This document shows, in pieces, positions 8,860 to 17,107 of a stretch of DNA of 64,000 bases. Position 1 is the first letter of the stretch, and each line of letters starts with the position of its first letter. Where the stretch lies: NCBI RefSeq assembly GCF_002797555.1, contig NZ_PGFA01000003.1:620001-684000 (forward strand), in the 5' to 3' direction. The notes beneath the pieces are model-generated. The model did no database searches. It was not told where the DNA came from and saw only the letters and a program-made list of their open reading frames with translations. This DNA is from Hymenobacter chitinivorans DSM 11115 (GTDB lineage: Bacteria; Bacteroidota; Bacteroidia; Cytophagales; Hymenobacteraceae). The position numbers and the translations under genes were made by a program.

Positions 8860-9930
8860 TCAGCGGGCGGCTGGTAGCGTCAGGGTTAGCTCGGCCCGGT
8901 AGCGGCCCTCGTGTTCGGTAAGGTGCAGCTCGTGGGCCCCGGGATAGTACAAGTTCAGGCGCTGGCGGATGTTGACCAGGCCAATGCCGCCGCTGCGCCG
9001 GGGCGAGGCCGGGGGCGGGGTGGGCAGCATATCATTCTCAATCACAAAGTGAAGCTGCCCGGGCCGGGCCGTGAGCGTGGCCTGCACCGTGGCCGCGTCG
9101 GAAAAGTGGTGGCGGCCGTGCTTGAAGCTGTTCTCGACCAGGGGCAGCAGTAGCAGGGGCGGCATCTGCAGGCCCTCGGGCAGCGCGTGGGTTGCAAAGC
9201 GGATGCTGGCCCCGGGGTATTTGCGCTGCTCCATTTCGAAGTAGTTTTCCAGAAACGTGACTTCCTCGGGCAGGCCGATATAATCCTTGCCGCTGTCGTA
9301 GAGCACGTAGCGCATCAGCTCGGAGAGCAGCAGGATAAAGCGGGGCGTTTCGGGGGAGCCCACCAGGCTCAGGCCGTAGATGCTGTTGAGCGTATTAAAC
9401 AAAAAGTGGGGCTGGAGCTGGGTTTTGAGCTGTTCGAGCTGCAGGGCCAGGTGGTCTTTTTCCAGCCGGCGGCGGCGGTACTCATTCTCGAAGGCCACCC
9501 GCACGAAGGCCACGCAGCTAAAGGCAATCAGGTCGGTAACGGTCAGTGACAGGTCCCACCAGCCGGGCAGCGTAGCCAGGCTGCTCAGGCCGCCGAGCTG
9601 GGCCAGCGCCTTGAACAGCAGGCCGGTGAGCTGGAAGCTCCAGGCCGAAACCAGCCAGAAGTACACCAGCGTACTGCCGAGCAGCAGCAGGTGCTGGCGG
9701 CGGTGGAGCAGGCGGGGCATCAGCCAGCGGTAGTAAGGCAGCACGTAGAGCGTGGACAGCCCGGCAAACGCGCACAGGTGGGGAAAGGGAAAGTTGAGGC
9801 GCAGCGGCGGGTGGGGCGGGAGTCGTTCCACGTAGGCCGAGTACTTGTAGAGGCCCACGTACACCGCCCACATCAGGATTTCGAAAACGAGGGGAAAGCG
9901 GCTGGGCCGGTCGGCAGCGTCTTGTTGCAT
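8860..9930 (-). CDS. LytS-like sensor histidine kinase (His_kinase family)
   Basis: This 356-residue protein has four predicted membrane segments in the first 150 residues (VFEILMWAVYVGLY, LCAFAGLSTLYVLPYY, LLLLGSTLVYFWLVSAW, LIAFSCVAFVRVAF). A short coiled coil then leads to the phospho-acceptor H175 in QLQPHFLFNTLNSIYGL. The ATPase part has PPLLLLPLVENSFKHG (N box) and GGIGLVNIRQRL (G box). This is the usual partner architecture for LytTR regulators. It is divergent from the outer-membrane receptor at 10156, and the shared 225-bp gap contains a symmetric repeat operator. Confidence 0.92.
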   Translation of the reverse strand: MQQDAADRPSRFPLVFEILMWAVYVGLYKYSAYVERLPPHPPLRLNFPFPHLCAFAGLSTLYVLPYYRWLMPRLLHRRQHLLLLGSTLVYFWLVSAWSFQLTGLLFKALAQLGGLSSLATLPGWWDLSLTVTDLIAFSCVAFVRVAFENEYRRRRLEKDHLALQLEQLKTQLQPHFLFNTLNSIYGLSLVGSPETPRFILLLSELMRYVLYDSGKDYIGLPEEVTFLENYFEMEQRKYPGASIRFATHALPEGLQMPPLLLLPLVENSFKHGRHHFSDAATVQATLTARPGQLHFVIENDMLPTPPPASPRRSGGIGLVNIRQRLNLYYPGAHELHLTEHEGRYRAELTLTLPAAR

Positions 9931-9981
9931 GGGGGCAAGTTGGTGGTTTTTCGGCCGGCTTGCCGCCCCGCCGGGCCTAAC

Positions 9982-10059
9982 TTTCGACCAATGGGGCCTT
10001 TTTTTCGACTAAAAAATGCGGGGTTGGAATTGGTCGGAACAAGGCCGGGAGTAGTCGAA
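9982..10059. promoter_or_regulatory. symmetric four-half-site operator, probable LytTR binding region
   Basis: Two direct copies, TTCGACCA (9983-9990) and TTCGACTA (10004-10011), are 21 bp apart. Two copies on the other strand, TTGGTCGGAA (10030-10039) and TAGTCGAA (10052-10059), are also 21 bp apart. The CGAC cores are mirror images about base 10021. A 21-bp direct-repeat period is the hallmark of LytTR-regulator sites. The element lies between the kinase gene and the receptor gene, so it could control both directions. Confidence 0.65.
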
Positions 10060-10155
10060 TAAAGCGCATTGGAGCGGATTGGAAGCAGTTGTTTTGTCCC
10101 ATTCCCAGCCGGTTAGCGGCGGGTCTTCCACTCGAAACCTCCTTTCGCCTTCGCC

Positions 10156-12588
10156 ATGAAAAACGTTTTCCCCGCCCTGCTTCTCGCCAGCACTCTGGCT
10201 GCCGCTCCCGCCCTGGTTTCGGCCCAAACCAGCCCTGCCGCCGCCCAGGCTACCGGCGCCGTTACGGGCCAGGTAGCCGATAGCCTCTCGCGCCAGCCCC
10301 TGGCCTTTGCCACCGTCATTCTGCGCCCCGCCGCCGACTCAAAAAACGCCCTGAGCACGATGACCAACGAGCAGGGCAGCTTCCGCTTCGAGGCCGTGCC
10401 CGCCGGTGCCTACAGCCTGCTGGTAAACTACGTGGGCTACAAAACCTCGGCCCCGGCCGCCCTGACCGTAGCGGCCGGCCTGAATGCCGCTCCCGCCGTG
10501 GCCCTGGCGCCCGACCAGAAGCTGCTCAAGGGCGTGACCGTGACGGGGACCAAAGCCTTTATCGAGCAGCAGGCCGGCAAGCTGGTGCTCAACGTGGCGG
10601 CCAGCCCCATTGCCGCCGGTGGCACCGCCGCCGAGGTTATCAGCCGGGCCCCGGGCGTGGTGGAGCAGGGCGGCGGCTACACGCTGCGGGGCAAAACCGT
10701 AACGGTGCTGCTCGACGGCAAGAGCACCAACCTGAGCGGCGAGGAGCTCAAAAACATGCTCGGCGCCCTGCCCGGCAGCACCCTGGACAAGGTTGAAGTC
10801 ATCAGCAACCCCTCGGCCAAGTACGACGCCCAGGGCGGGGCCGTGGTCAACATCATTACCACCAAAAGCAAGCAGCTCGGCACCAACGGCACCCTCACGC
10901 TGGGCGCGGGTACCGGCCAGTACGGCCGCTACAACGCCGGCCTGAGTTTGAACCACCGCACCGCCAAGCTCAACGTGTACGGCGGCCTCGACCGGCTTGA
11001 AAACCAGGTGTACTCCACCACCAGCGCCGAGCGGGCCGCCACGGCCGAAACCCGCATTGCCGAAAACGGCCGCGAAGTGCGCCACAACCAGAACAACTCC
11101 GCCCGCCTCGGCCTCGACTACACCCTGAGCAACACCAGCTCGGCGGGCGTGCTGGTGAAGGGCATGCTCAACTACCGGGACCGGGACGGCCGCAACGACG
11201 CCCGGGTGCTGGCCGGTACCGAGCCCCTGGAATCGTCGCAGCTGCGCACGCAGGGCGAGGCCCGCTTTCTGAGCCCGTCGGTGAACCTGTACTACAAAAC
11301 CACCCTCGGCGCCCCCGACCACACCCTGCGCCTGAACGCCGACTACTTTGGCTACCAGAAAAACTGGCAGAACGACTACCTCACCACGTTCTGGAACCAG
11401 CAGGACGGCTTCGACCAGCCCGCTGACCTGCGCCGGGACCATTCCCCGGCCCGCAACGCGGTGCGCTCCGCCTCGGCCGATTATGCCCAGCCCTTCCAGA
11501 AAGGCACGCTCGAAGCCGGCCTGAAAACGACCTTCACCGCCACCGACAACGACATCCGCTGGGAGCAGGCCGCCGCCGGCCAGCCCTGGGCCGTGGATTT
11601 GGGCAAAACCAACCACTTCATCTACCGCGAAAATATCAACGCCGCCTACGCCACCTACGGCCGCACGGTGCAGAAGCTGGAGCTGCAAGTGGGCCTGCGC
11701 GCCGAGCAAACCAACACCACCGGCACCTCCCTCACCCTCGACCAAACCACCCGCCGCCACTACCTCAACCTGTTTCCGACCCTGTCGGCGCAGTACAACA
11801 AGTCGGAAAAGGTGCAGCTCGGCTTTGCCTACCGCCGCAAGATTGACCGGTTCCAGTTCGGCATCGTCAACCCCTTCGTGACCTACATCAGCCAGTACCG
11901 CTACATGCAGGGCAACCCCAACATCCGCCCGTCCTTCTCGCACAACTTCGAATTCACCCACTCCTACAACAGCCTGCTGACCACGTCCATCAGCTACGGC
12001 CACCACACCAGCGTGCTTATGGAAAGCTACCAGAAGCAGGAGGGTACGCAGGTGGTGGTCAGCTCGTTCCAGAACTTCCGCAGCGCCGAGTCGCTCGACG
12101 GCAGCCTGACGCTGATGAAGCCTTTGCTGAGCAACAAGTGGATGACGGTGACGACCCTGGGCGTGTCGTTTGCCAAAATCAACTCGACCAGCGTGGGCGT
12201 GGGCAGCGCCCGGCCCTCGGCCATGCTGTCCTCGAACCACACCCTGACCCTGGGCAAAGGCCTGAAAGCCGAGGTGTCGGGTATGTACATGTCGCCGATG
12301 ACCTTCGGGGGCATGGCCTTCCAGTCGCGCTTCTTCACCAGCGTGGGCATTTCCAAAACGGTGCTCAAGGACGCGGGTACGCTCACGCTCAACGTATCGG
12401 ACGTCCTGAACACCCAGCAAATGCGCTACGAGGTGCTGGCCGCCGGCCTGGGCTCCCACAACCTGGACAAAGTTGAAAGCCGCTTCGTGAAGCTCAACTT
12501 CAGCTACAAGTTTGGCAAAAAGACCGTGAAGGCCAGCCAGCGCCGCGACACGGGCATCGAGGCCGAGAAGTCGCGCATGGATAACTAA
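10156..12588 (+). CDS. outer-membrane beta-barrel receptor with carboxypeptidase-like domain
   Basis: This 810-residue protein has a signal peptide ending VSAQ near residue 24. Residues 33-120 form a carboxypeptidase-regulatory-like beta-sandwich (VTGQVADSLSRQPLAFATVI, FEAVPAGAYSLLVNYVGYK). A plug domain follows at about 125-235 (AAEVISRAPGVVEQGGGY, VEVISNPSAKYDAQGGAVVN). The remaining 570 residues are a beta-barrel of the OMP_b-brl_3 type, ending in alternating strands (VESRFVKLNFSYKFGKK). These proteins resemble TonB-dependent transporters but often lack a classical TonB box, and I see none here. Divergence from the LytS-like kinase suggests the two-component system controls it. Confidence 0.88.
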   Translation: MKNVFPALLLASTLAAAPALVSAQTSPAAAQATGAVTGQVADSLSRQPLAFATVILRPAADSKNALSTMTNEQGSFRFEAVPAGAYSLLVNYVGYKTSAPAALTVAAGLNAAPAVALAPDQKLLKGVTVTGTKAFIEQQAGKLVLNVAASPIAAGGTAAEVISRAPGVVEQGGGYTLRGKTVTVLLDGKSTNLSGEELKNMLGALPGSTLDKVEVISNPSAKYDAQGGAVVNIITTKSKQLGTNGTLTLGAGTGQYGRYNAGLSLNHRTAKLNVYGGLDRLENQVYSTTSAERAATAETRIAENGREVRHNQNNSARLGLDYTLSNTSSAGVLVKGMLNYRDRDGRNDARVLAGTEPLESSQLRTQGEARFLSPSVNLYYKTTLGAPDHTLRLNADYFGYQKNWQNDYLTTFWNQQDGFDQPADLRRDHSPARNAVRSASADYAQPFQKGTLEAGLKTTFTATDNDIRWEQAAAGQPWAVDLGKTNHFIYRENINAAYATYGRTVQKLELQVGLRAEQTNTTGTSLTLDQTTRRHYLNLFPTLSAQYNKSEKVQLGFAYRRKIDRFQFGIVNPFVTYISQYRYMQGNPNIRPSFSHNFEFTHSYNSLLTTSISYGHHTSVLMESYQKQEGTQVVVSSFQNFRSAESLDGSLTLMKPLLSNKWMTVTTLGVSFAKINSTSVGVGSARPSAMLSSNHTLTLGKGLKAEVSGMYMSPMTFGGMAFQSRFFTSVGISKTVLKDAGTLTLNVSDVLNTQQMRYEVLAAGLGSHNLDKVESRFVKLNFSYKFGKKTVKASQRRDTGIEAEKSRMDN

Positions 12589-12911
12589 GCCGCCCGCTCA
12601 CTCTTAATTTATTGCTCGTGCAGGGGCTCTGGGGCTATACCCGCGGCTGAAATGTAGGTGAACTTGTTATGGAAGGCCAACGCTGCGGACAGCGTTGGCC
12701 TTCTGGCTTGGGGGCGGGCCCTGCACTCGTAGCAGGCAGCAGCGGGCCCCGGGGAAAGGCAATTGGCAAGAAAGCCGTTATTTTAGCCGGCCCCGGTTTG
12801 TCGTTTTTCCAACCGTGGGGCCAATAGCGCGTTATTCCCTCCGAGTGTCGAGCTACGGGCCGCGTGTTGCGGCTAATTCAAGGCGCTTACTCCTTATCGG
12901 AAATAGATTTT
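12589..12911. other. intergenic gap before the TPR gene
   Basis: Apart from the perfect hairpin at 12672-12703, this 323-bp gap shows no convincing gene. The overlapping 109-codon frame starting at 12695 has no protein-like features. The last 130 bp are richer in A/T and probably hold the promoter of the TPR gene, but I see no clean -7 box. Confidence 0.4.
12672..12703 (+). terminator. 14-bp hairpin downstream of the receptor gene
   Basis: GAAGGCCAACGCTG pairs perfectly with CAGCGTTGGCCTTC around a CGGA loop. There is no long T tract, so termination is likely but not certain. Confidence 0.5.
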
Positions 12912-14159
12912 ATGCGGCAGTTACTGCTTATTCTGGGCCTTCTGGTGTATTGCGCACTGCCGGCCGCTGCCCAGCGCCCCGACTCCACCAAAACGCCCCG
13001 GCCCATTCGCAAGGTGGAGCTTGAAAACGTGGACATTGCCCCCGGGGCCCGCGACGGCAAAGGCTGGCTCATGCTCGACAAAGACATTCAGCTGGAGCTG
13101 GAAGGAGCCATTCACAACCTCTACAACTTCAAGTACGACAAGGCCGAAAAGCAATTCCGCTCCCTGCGCCGTCGCTACCCCGAGCATCCCTTGCCCTACC
13201 TGCTCATGGGCCTGAGCCAGTGGTGGAAAATCCTGCCGACCAACCTGCAAACCAAGCAGTACGACAAGCTGCTCTTCGCCTACATGGACACCACCGTGCG
13301 CAAGGCCGAGGTTCTTTACGAGCAGGACAACAAGAACTACGAGGCCTGCTTTTTCCTCTCGGCCGCCTACGGCTTCGATGCCCACCTCAACGCCGAGCGC
13401 AAAAACTGGACGGCCGCCACGCTCAGCAGCCGCAAGGCCCTGCGCTACCTGCAGGAAAGCAAGGAAGCCAACGGTTTGAGCCCGGAATTTCTGTTCGGGC
13501 AGGCCTTATTCAACTACTACGCCGTCTGGATTTCGGAAAACTACCCCTTGCTGCGGCCCGTGCTGCTGCTGTTTCCGAAGGGCAACCGCGCCCTGGGCTT
13601 GCAGCAGCTCAAGAACGTGGCCAGCAACGGGTTTTACACCGGCCTGGAAGCCAAGTACTACCTGATGCGCATTCTCTACACCGAGGAAAACAACCTCGAT
13701 GGCGCCATGCCCACGGCCCGCTCCCTGGCCAATAATTACCCCGACAACGCCTACTTCCAGCGCTTCTACGCCCTGCTCTGCTACCACCAGGGCGACATGA
13801 TAGAGTGCGAGCGGGTGAGTCGTGAAATTCTGGACAAGATAAACCGCGGCCTGCCCGGCTACGAGGGCATCAGTGGGCGCTACGCGACGTTTTTTCTGGG
13901 TTCCATCGTCCAAAACAGCTACAAGGACGTGGTCAAGGCCAAGGACTATTTCCAGCGCTGCATCGTGTTTTCGGAGCAAACCGGCGACACCAACAGCGGC
14001 TTTTACCTCTCGGCCAACCTGAACCTGGGCCGCCTCGCCGATGATGAAAAAGACGTCAAGACGGCCCGGCGCTACTACGGGGTGGTGGCCGATAAGTCGG
14101 AGCGCAAATCACCGCAGTACCGCGAGGCCAAGCTCTACCTCAAGGCCCACAAAAAGTAA
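12912..14159 (+). CDS. secreted tetratricopeptide-repeat protein
   Basis: I choose the ATG at 12912 because MRQLLLILGLLVYCALPAAA is a clean signal peptide ending before QRPDS; this gives 415 residues. The mature protein is helical, with TPR-like spacing (YDKAEKQFRSLRRRYPEHPL, YEACFFLSAAYGFDAHL, VVKAKDYFQRCIVF). TPR proteins of this kind are periplasmic scaffolds; no partner can be named. Its stop codon overlaps the 5' arm of a strong terminator at 14158-14182, and the next gene is convergent. Confidence 0.8.
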   Translation: MRQLLLILGLLVYCALPAAAQRPDSTKTPRPIRKVELENVDIAPGARDGKGWLMLDKDIQLELEGAIHNLYNFKYDKAEKQFRSLRRRYPEHPLPYLLMGLSQWWKILPTNLQTKQYDKLLFAYMDTTVRKAEVLYEQDNKNYEACFFLSAAYGFDAHLNAERKNWTAATLSSRKALRYLQESKEANGLSPEFLFGQALFNYYAVWISENYPLLRPVLLLFPKGNRALGLQQLKNVASNGFYTGLEAKYYLMRILYTEENNLDGAMPTARSLANNYPDNAYFQRFYALLCYHQGDMIECERVSREILDKINRGLPGYEGISGRYATFFLGSIVQNSYKDVVKAKDYFQRCIVFSEQTGDTNSGFYLSANLNLGRLADDEKDVKTARRYYGVVADKSERKSPQYREAKLYLKAHKK

Positions 14160-14182
14160 AGGCGGCCGTGGGGGCCGCCTTT
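14158..14182. terminator. terminator after the TPR gene
   Basis: AAAGGCGGCC and GGCCGCCTTT form a perfect 10-bp stem with a 5-nt loop. The A and T ends make it usable from both strands. Confidence 0.8.
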
Positions 14183-14248
14183 GCAAAACTGAGCTGGTAT
14201 TGGTAAAGAGTAGTCAGTATGTGGTGTTAATTGCCGGGTACTGCCTGC

Positions 14249-15745
14249 CTATTTAGTAGCCTTGATTTCGTTGCTGTCCTTGATGCGGGACTTGCCGTGT
14301 TTCTTATTGCTTTTGCCGCCGTTGGCCAGCTGCAGCAGTGAAAACTCGACGTAGCCGTTGAAGCCGTAGGGGTTGCTGGAGGCAAAGTAGGCCGACAAAT
14401 CGTTGGAGCCCACCACCAGCGGACCCAGGCGCACCATCAGGCCGTAGTTCAGGGTGTGGTAGGCGTTGGCCATGGTAATGGGCGTGGCTACTTCCAGCCA
14501 CTTGCTTTCCACCCGGGGCGTGATGGAAGCAAAAGAGAAGCTGCGCATGCCTACCGCGTAGCGGCCGCGCAGGCTCTGGCTCACGGCGGCGTTGGCGTAG
14601 AGCCACTTATAAAGGTGGTAATCTACGTCCACGTTCAGGGTGGTGGGTACCCCGGCCACGAACTTATTGTCGCGCACCTGCTTCTGGGTGCGCAGAATTT
14701 TGTTGAGCCGCACTTCGTAGTTGTCCAGGTCAATACCGTCCAGATCCGACTCGCTCACGCCGGAGTTCTTGGTCTGGATGTTGTTGAAAGCCGTGGCGTT
14801 GTCGGCGTAGCGGATGTAGCCAATATCGGTTACTGACACGGCCACGCGGTACTTGTACTTGTTGCGGGAGTAGTCGAGCCGGTCCACGCCCTTCTTGTCG
14901 ATGTAGCGGTACTGGCCCATGTTGGGGCGGTATTCATATACAACGCCCACGTCGAGGCCCCAGCCGCCGCCGCTGCCCCCGCCACCCTTGAGCCACTGCA
15001 AGGCCTGGTCGGCGTCCACGTCGTCGAAGGCGTGGGGGTTGGAGTAGCCAAAAGCCGCATCCAGGGCGTTGATGCGCACGATGGTGTCGCCGGTGGCCGC
15101 CGTTTTGTCCACTATCTGGTAGTCGGCCTGCCGGCTTTGCAGGTAGCCCGAGCCAAAGCCCACGTAACGCTTGGCCGTGACGCCGCCCTTGAGAAAGTGC
15201 AGGCTTTTATCGAGCACCACCCGGCCGTAGCTCAGGGCGTATTCGGAGTAGGCGTTCAGGTTCAGGTTGAAGGTATTGTCGGCGGCCCGGCCCCGGGTCT
15301 TAAACCCGTCTACGGCATTCACAATCAGGGCTTCCGATACCGAGTTGCCCTGCAGGGCCACCCGGGCCCGGGTGCTGAAGGCCACGCTCTGGGTGGGGCT
15401 GATGCGCAGCATAATGCCCGGTCCGCGCAGGTTGAGGCCCGCGCTGAAGAGCTTGGGCTTGTCGCTGGGGCTGCGGGTCAAAAACTCCTTATCCAGGTCC
15501 AGGCTGGCGCTGGAGTTCTGGGGGCTCCAGGCCCCGGTGTAGCGGTAGGCCGTGTTCGTGGCGTGCACGTCGAAGCTAGCCAGCTGCAACTGGAAAAAGT
15601 AGCGGTTGTCGGCAATGTTAGCCGGGTTCCAGCTCGCGCCGGTCAGGCCCGAGTAGTTGCTGCGGGTGCTGTTGAACAGCTGCTGCGCCGCTACGCTGCC
15701 CGGAAGCAGCGCCAGCATCAGCCCGCACAGGCGGAGGTTAACCAT
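14249..15745 (-). CDS. DUF5723-type outer-membrane-associated protein
   Basis: This 498-residue protein has a signal peptide (LCGLMLALLPGSVAAQ). The sequence NSTRSNYSGLTGASWNPANI and the later pattern of short amphipathic strands match the Bacteroidota DUF5723 family, predicted beta-barrels often found near OmpA-like proteins. Strands such as YEYRPNMGQYRYIDKKGVD and YGLMVRLGPLVVGSNDLSAY fit a porin-like fold. The C-terminus is lysine-rich (KSNKKHGKSRIKDSNEIK), unlike a typical final strand. The function is unknown. Its promoter side contains a nested inverted repeat at 15895-15961. Confidence 0.75.
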   Translation of the reverse strand: MVNLRLCGLMLALLPGSVAAQQLFNSTRSNYSGLTGASWNPANIADNRYFFQLQLASFDVHATNTAYRYTGAWSPQNSSASLDLDKEFLTRSPSDKPKLFSAGLNLRGPGIMLRISPTQSVAFSTRARVALQGNSVSEALIVNAVDGFKTRGRAADNTFNLNLNAYSEYALSYGRVVLDKSLHFLKGGVTAKRYVGFGSGYLQSRQADYQIVDKTAATGDTIVRINALDAAFGYSNPHAFDDVDADQALQWLKGGGGSGGGWGLDVGVVYEYRPNMGQYRYIDKKGVDRLDYSRNKYKYRVAVSVTDIGYIRYADNATAFNNIQTKNSGVSESDLDGIDLDNYEVRLNKILRTQKQVRDNKFVAGVPTTLNVDVDYHLYKWLYANAAVSQSLRGRYAVGMRSFSFASITPRVESKWLEVATPITMANAYHTLNYGLMVRLGPLVVGSNDLSAYFASSNPYGFNGYVEFSLLQLANGGKSNKKHGKSRIKDSNEIKATK

Positions 15746-15894
15746 GTAAATGTGTTGCGTTAGGGTAAGTAGTAGCAGGGCGGAAGAAAATTGAATCCTA
15801 CCTCGGCCGCAGCCGTCGGGCAGACGGGCGGGTAAGGAGCGGTGTGCACGTAGCCAGTGCTGAAATACGACTGGTATAGTGCTGTCTTGTAGCT

Positions 15895-15961
15895 GGTTAT
15901 TGAAAGAATGAGCTGCTTCCGCCGAGGCTGGCGGAGTAATTGGTAAAGTCTTTCAATAACC
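15895..15961. repeat. nested inverted repeat in the gap between the DUF5723 and SDR genes
   Basis: Outer 13-bp arms (GGTTATTGAAAGA, 15895-15907; its complement, 15949-15961) enclose an inner TCCGCC-GGCGGA hairpin at 15918-15935. The rest of the 418-bp gap (15746-16163) shows only a weak AATACC-GGTATT repeat at 16027-16046 and no gene. It could be a 5'-leader structure of the DUF5723 transcript or a small mobile-type repeat. Confidence 0.6.
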
Positions 15962-16163
15962 TGAAACTAGGCCGCTTTTTTAGGATCTTTTCCCGACAAA
16001 GTTAGCGGTCCGGCCTGCTCGTCCGCAATACCCACAAGTAGGTATTCTGCGGGGCTGGCGTGGCCCATCCGGCCGGGTGGGCCGCGCTGTTTTACTTACC
16101 TGAGCTATAACCCCGGGGCGGCCCCTGCGTTTCCTAAAGCTTACTCTTCTACCCTCCAACGCT

Positions 16164-17027
16164 ATGGAAAACAAGCCTACCACGCTGCCCCCGCAGCAGC
16201 AAGACCAGCAGCCCGGCCTCGAGGCCGAGATGACGCCCCAGCCCGAGTACATTCGCCCCGGCTACAAGGGCAGCGGCAAGCTCGATGGCAAAGTTGCCCT
16301 GATTACGGGCGGCGACTCGGGCATTGGCCGCTCGGTGGCCGTGCATTTTGCCCGCGAGGGCGCCGATGTGGCCTTTACCTACCTGCCCGAGGAAGAGCAG
16401 GATGCGTACGATACCCGGCAGCTGGTGGAGCAGGAAGGCCGCCGCTGCCTGACCCTGCCCGGCGACCTGCGCGACGCAGGCTTCTGCCAGTCCATCGTGG
16501 ACCAGACGGTGCAGGAGCTGGGCCGGCTCAATATCCTGGTCAATAACGCCGCCGAGCAGTTCGTCAGTAAGGACGTGACCGAAATTCCGGATGAGCAATG
16601 GCTCGACACGTTTCAGGTCAACTTCTTCTCCTTCGTGCGCGTGACGCGGGCCGCCCTGGAGCACCTGCAGGAAGGCGACGCCATCATCAACACCTCATCC
16701 ATCAACGCCTACCGCGGCAACCAGCAGCTGGTGGATTACACCTCCACCAAGGGCGCCATTACGGCTTACACCCGCTCCATTGCCCAGCAGCTGGCCGAAA
16801 AGAAAATCCGCGTCAATGCCGTGGCGCCCGGCCCCATCTGGACGCCCTTGATTCCGGCCAGCTTCCCGCCGGAAAAAGTGGCTTCGTTCGGCAAAGACAC
16901 CACCATGAAGCGCCCAGGCCAGCCCTCGGAAGTGGGCCCCTGCTACGTGTTCCTGGCCTCCGACGACGCCTCCTACATTACCGGGCAGGCCCTGCACCCC
17001 AACGGCGGCGAAGTACTCAACACCTGA
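16164..17027 (+). CDS. SDR-family oxidoreductase of the general-stress (YdaD-like) group
   Basis: This 287-residue protein has a 35-residue N-terminal extension (MENKPTTLPPQQQ, then PEYIRPGYKGSGKL) typical of the stress-related glucose-dehydrogenase-like SDRs. The Rossmann core follows: nucleotide loop GGDSGIGRS, NNAAEQ, and the catalytic Tyr-x3-Lys in DYTSTKGAI. The C-terminal part IWTPLIPASFPPEKV and YITGQALHPNGGEVLNT is characteristic of this subgroup. It probably uses NAD(P)H in the cytosol; the natural substrate is unknown. A strong terminator follows at 17052-17087. Confidence 0.9.
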   Translation: MENKPTTLPPQQQDQQPGLEAEMTPQPEYIRPGYKGSGKLDGKVALITGGDSGIGRSVAVHFAREGADVAFTYLPEEEQDAYDTRQLVEQEGRRCLTLPGDLRDAGFCQSIVDQTVQELGRLNILVNNAAEQFVSKDVTEIPDEQWLDTFQVNFFSFVRVTRAALEHLQEGDAIINTSSINAYRGNQQLVDYTSTKGAITAYTRSIAQQLAEKKIRVNAVAPGPIWTPLIPASFPPEKVASFGKDTTMKRPGQPSEVGPCYVFLASDDASYITGQALHPNGGEVLNT

Positions 17028-17051
17028 GCCTGGTTTGGCGCCTTAGACCAC

Positions 17052-17087
17052 AAAAAAGGCCGAAGCAACGCGTGCTTCGGTCTTTTT
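17052..17087. terminator. bidirectional terminator between SDR and PAP2 genes
   Basis: CCGAAGCA and TGCTTCGG form an 8-bp stem with a 5-nt loop, flanked by A6 upstream and T5 downstream. It lies between convergent genes. Confidence 0.85.
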
Positions 17088-17107
17088 ATTTTCAAGCGGC
17101 GCCCGGC

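Noticed and set aside
10339..12459. 706-codon open frame on the minus strand
   Set aside because: It is antisense to the beta-barrel receptor, whose domains and signal peptide are clear; the composition is shadow-like.
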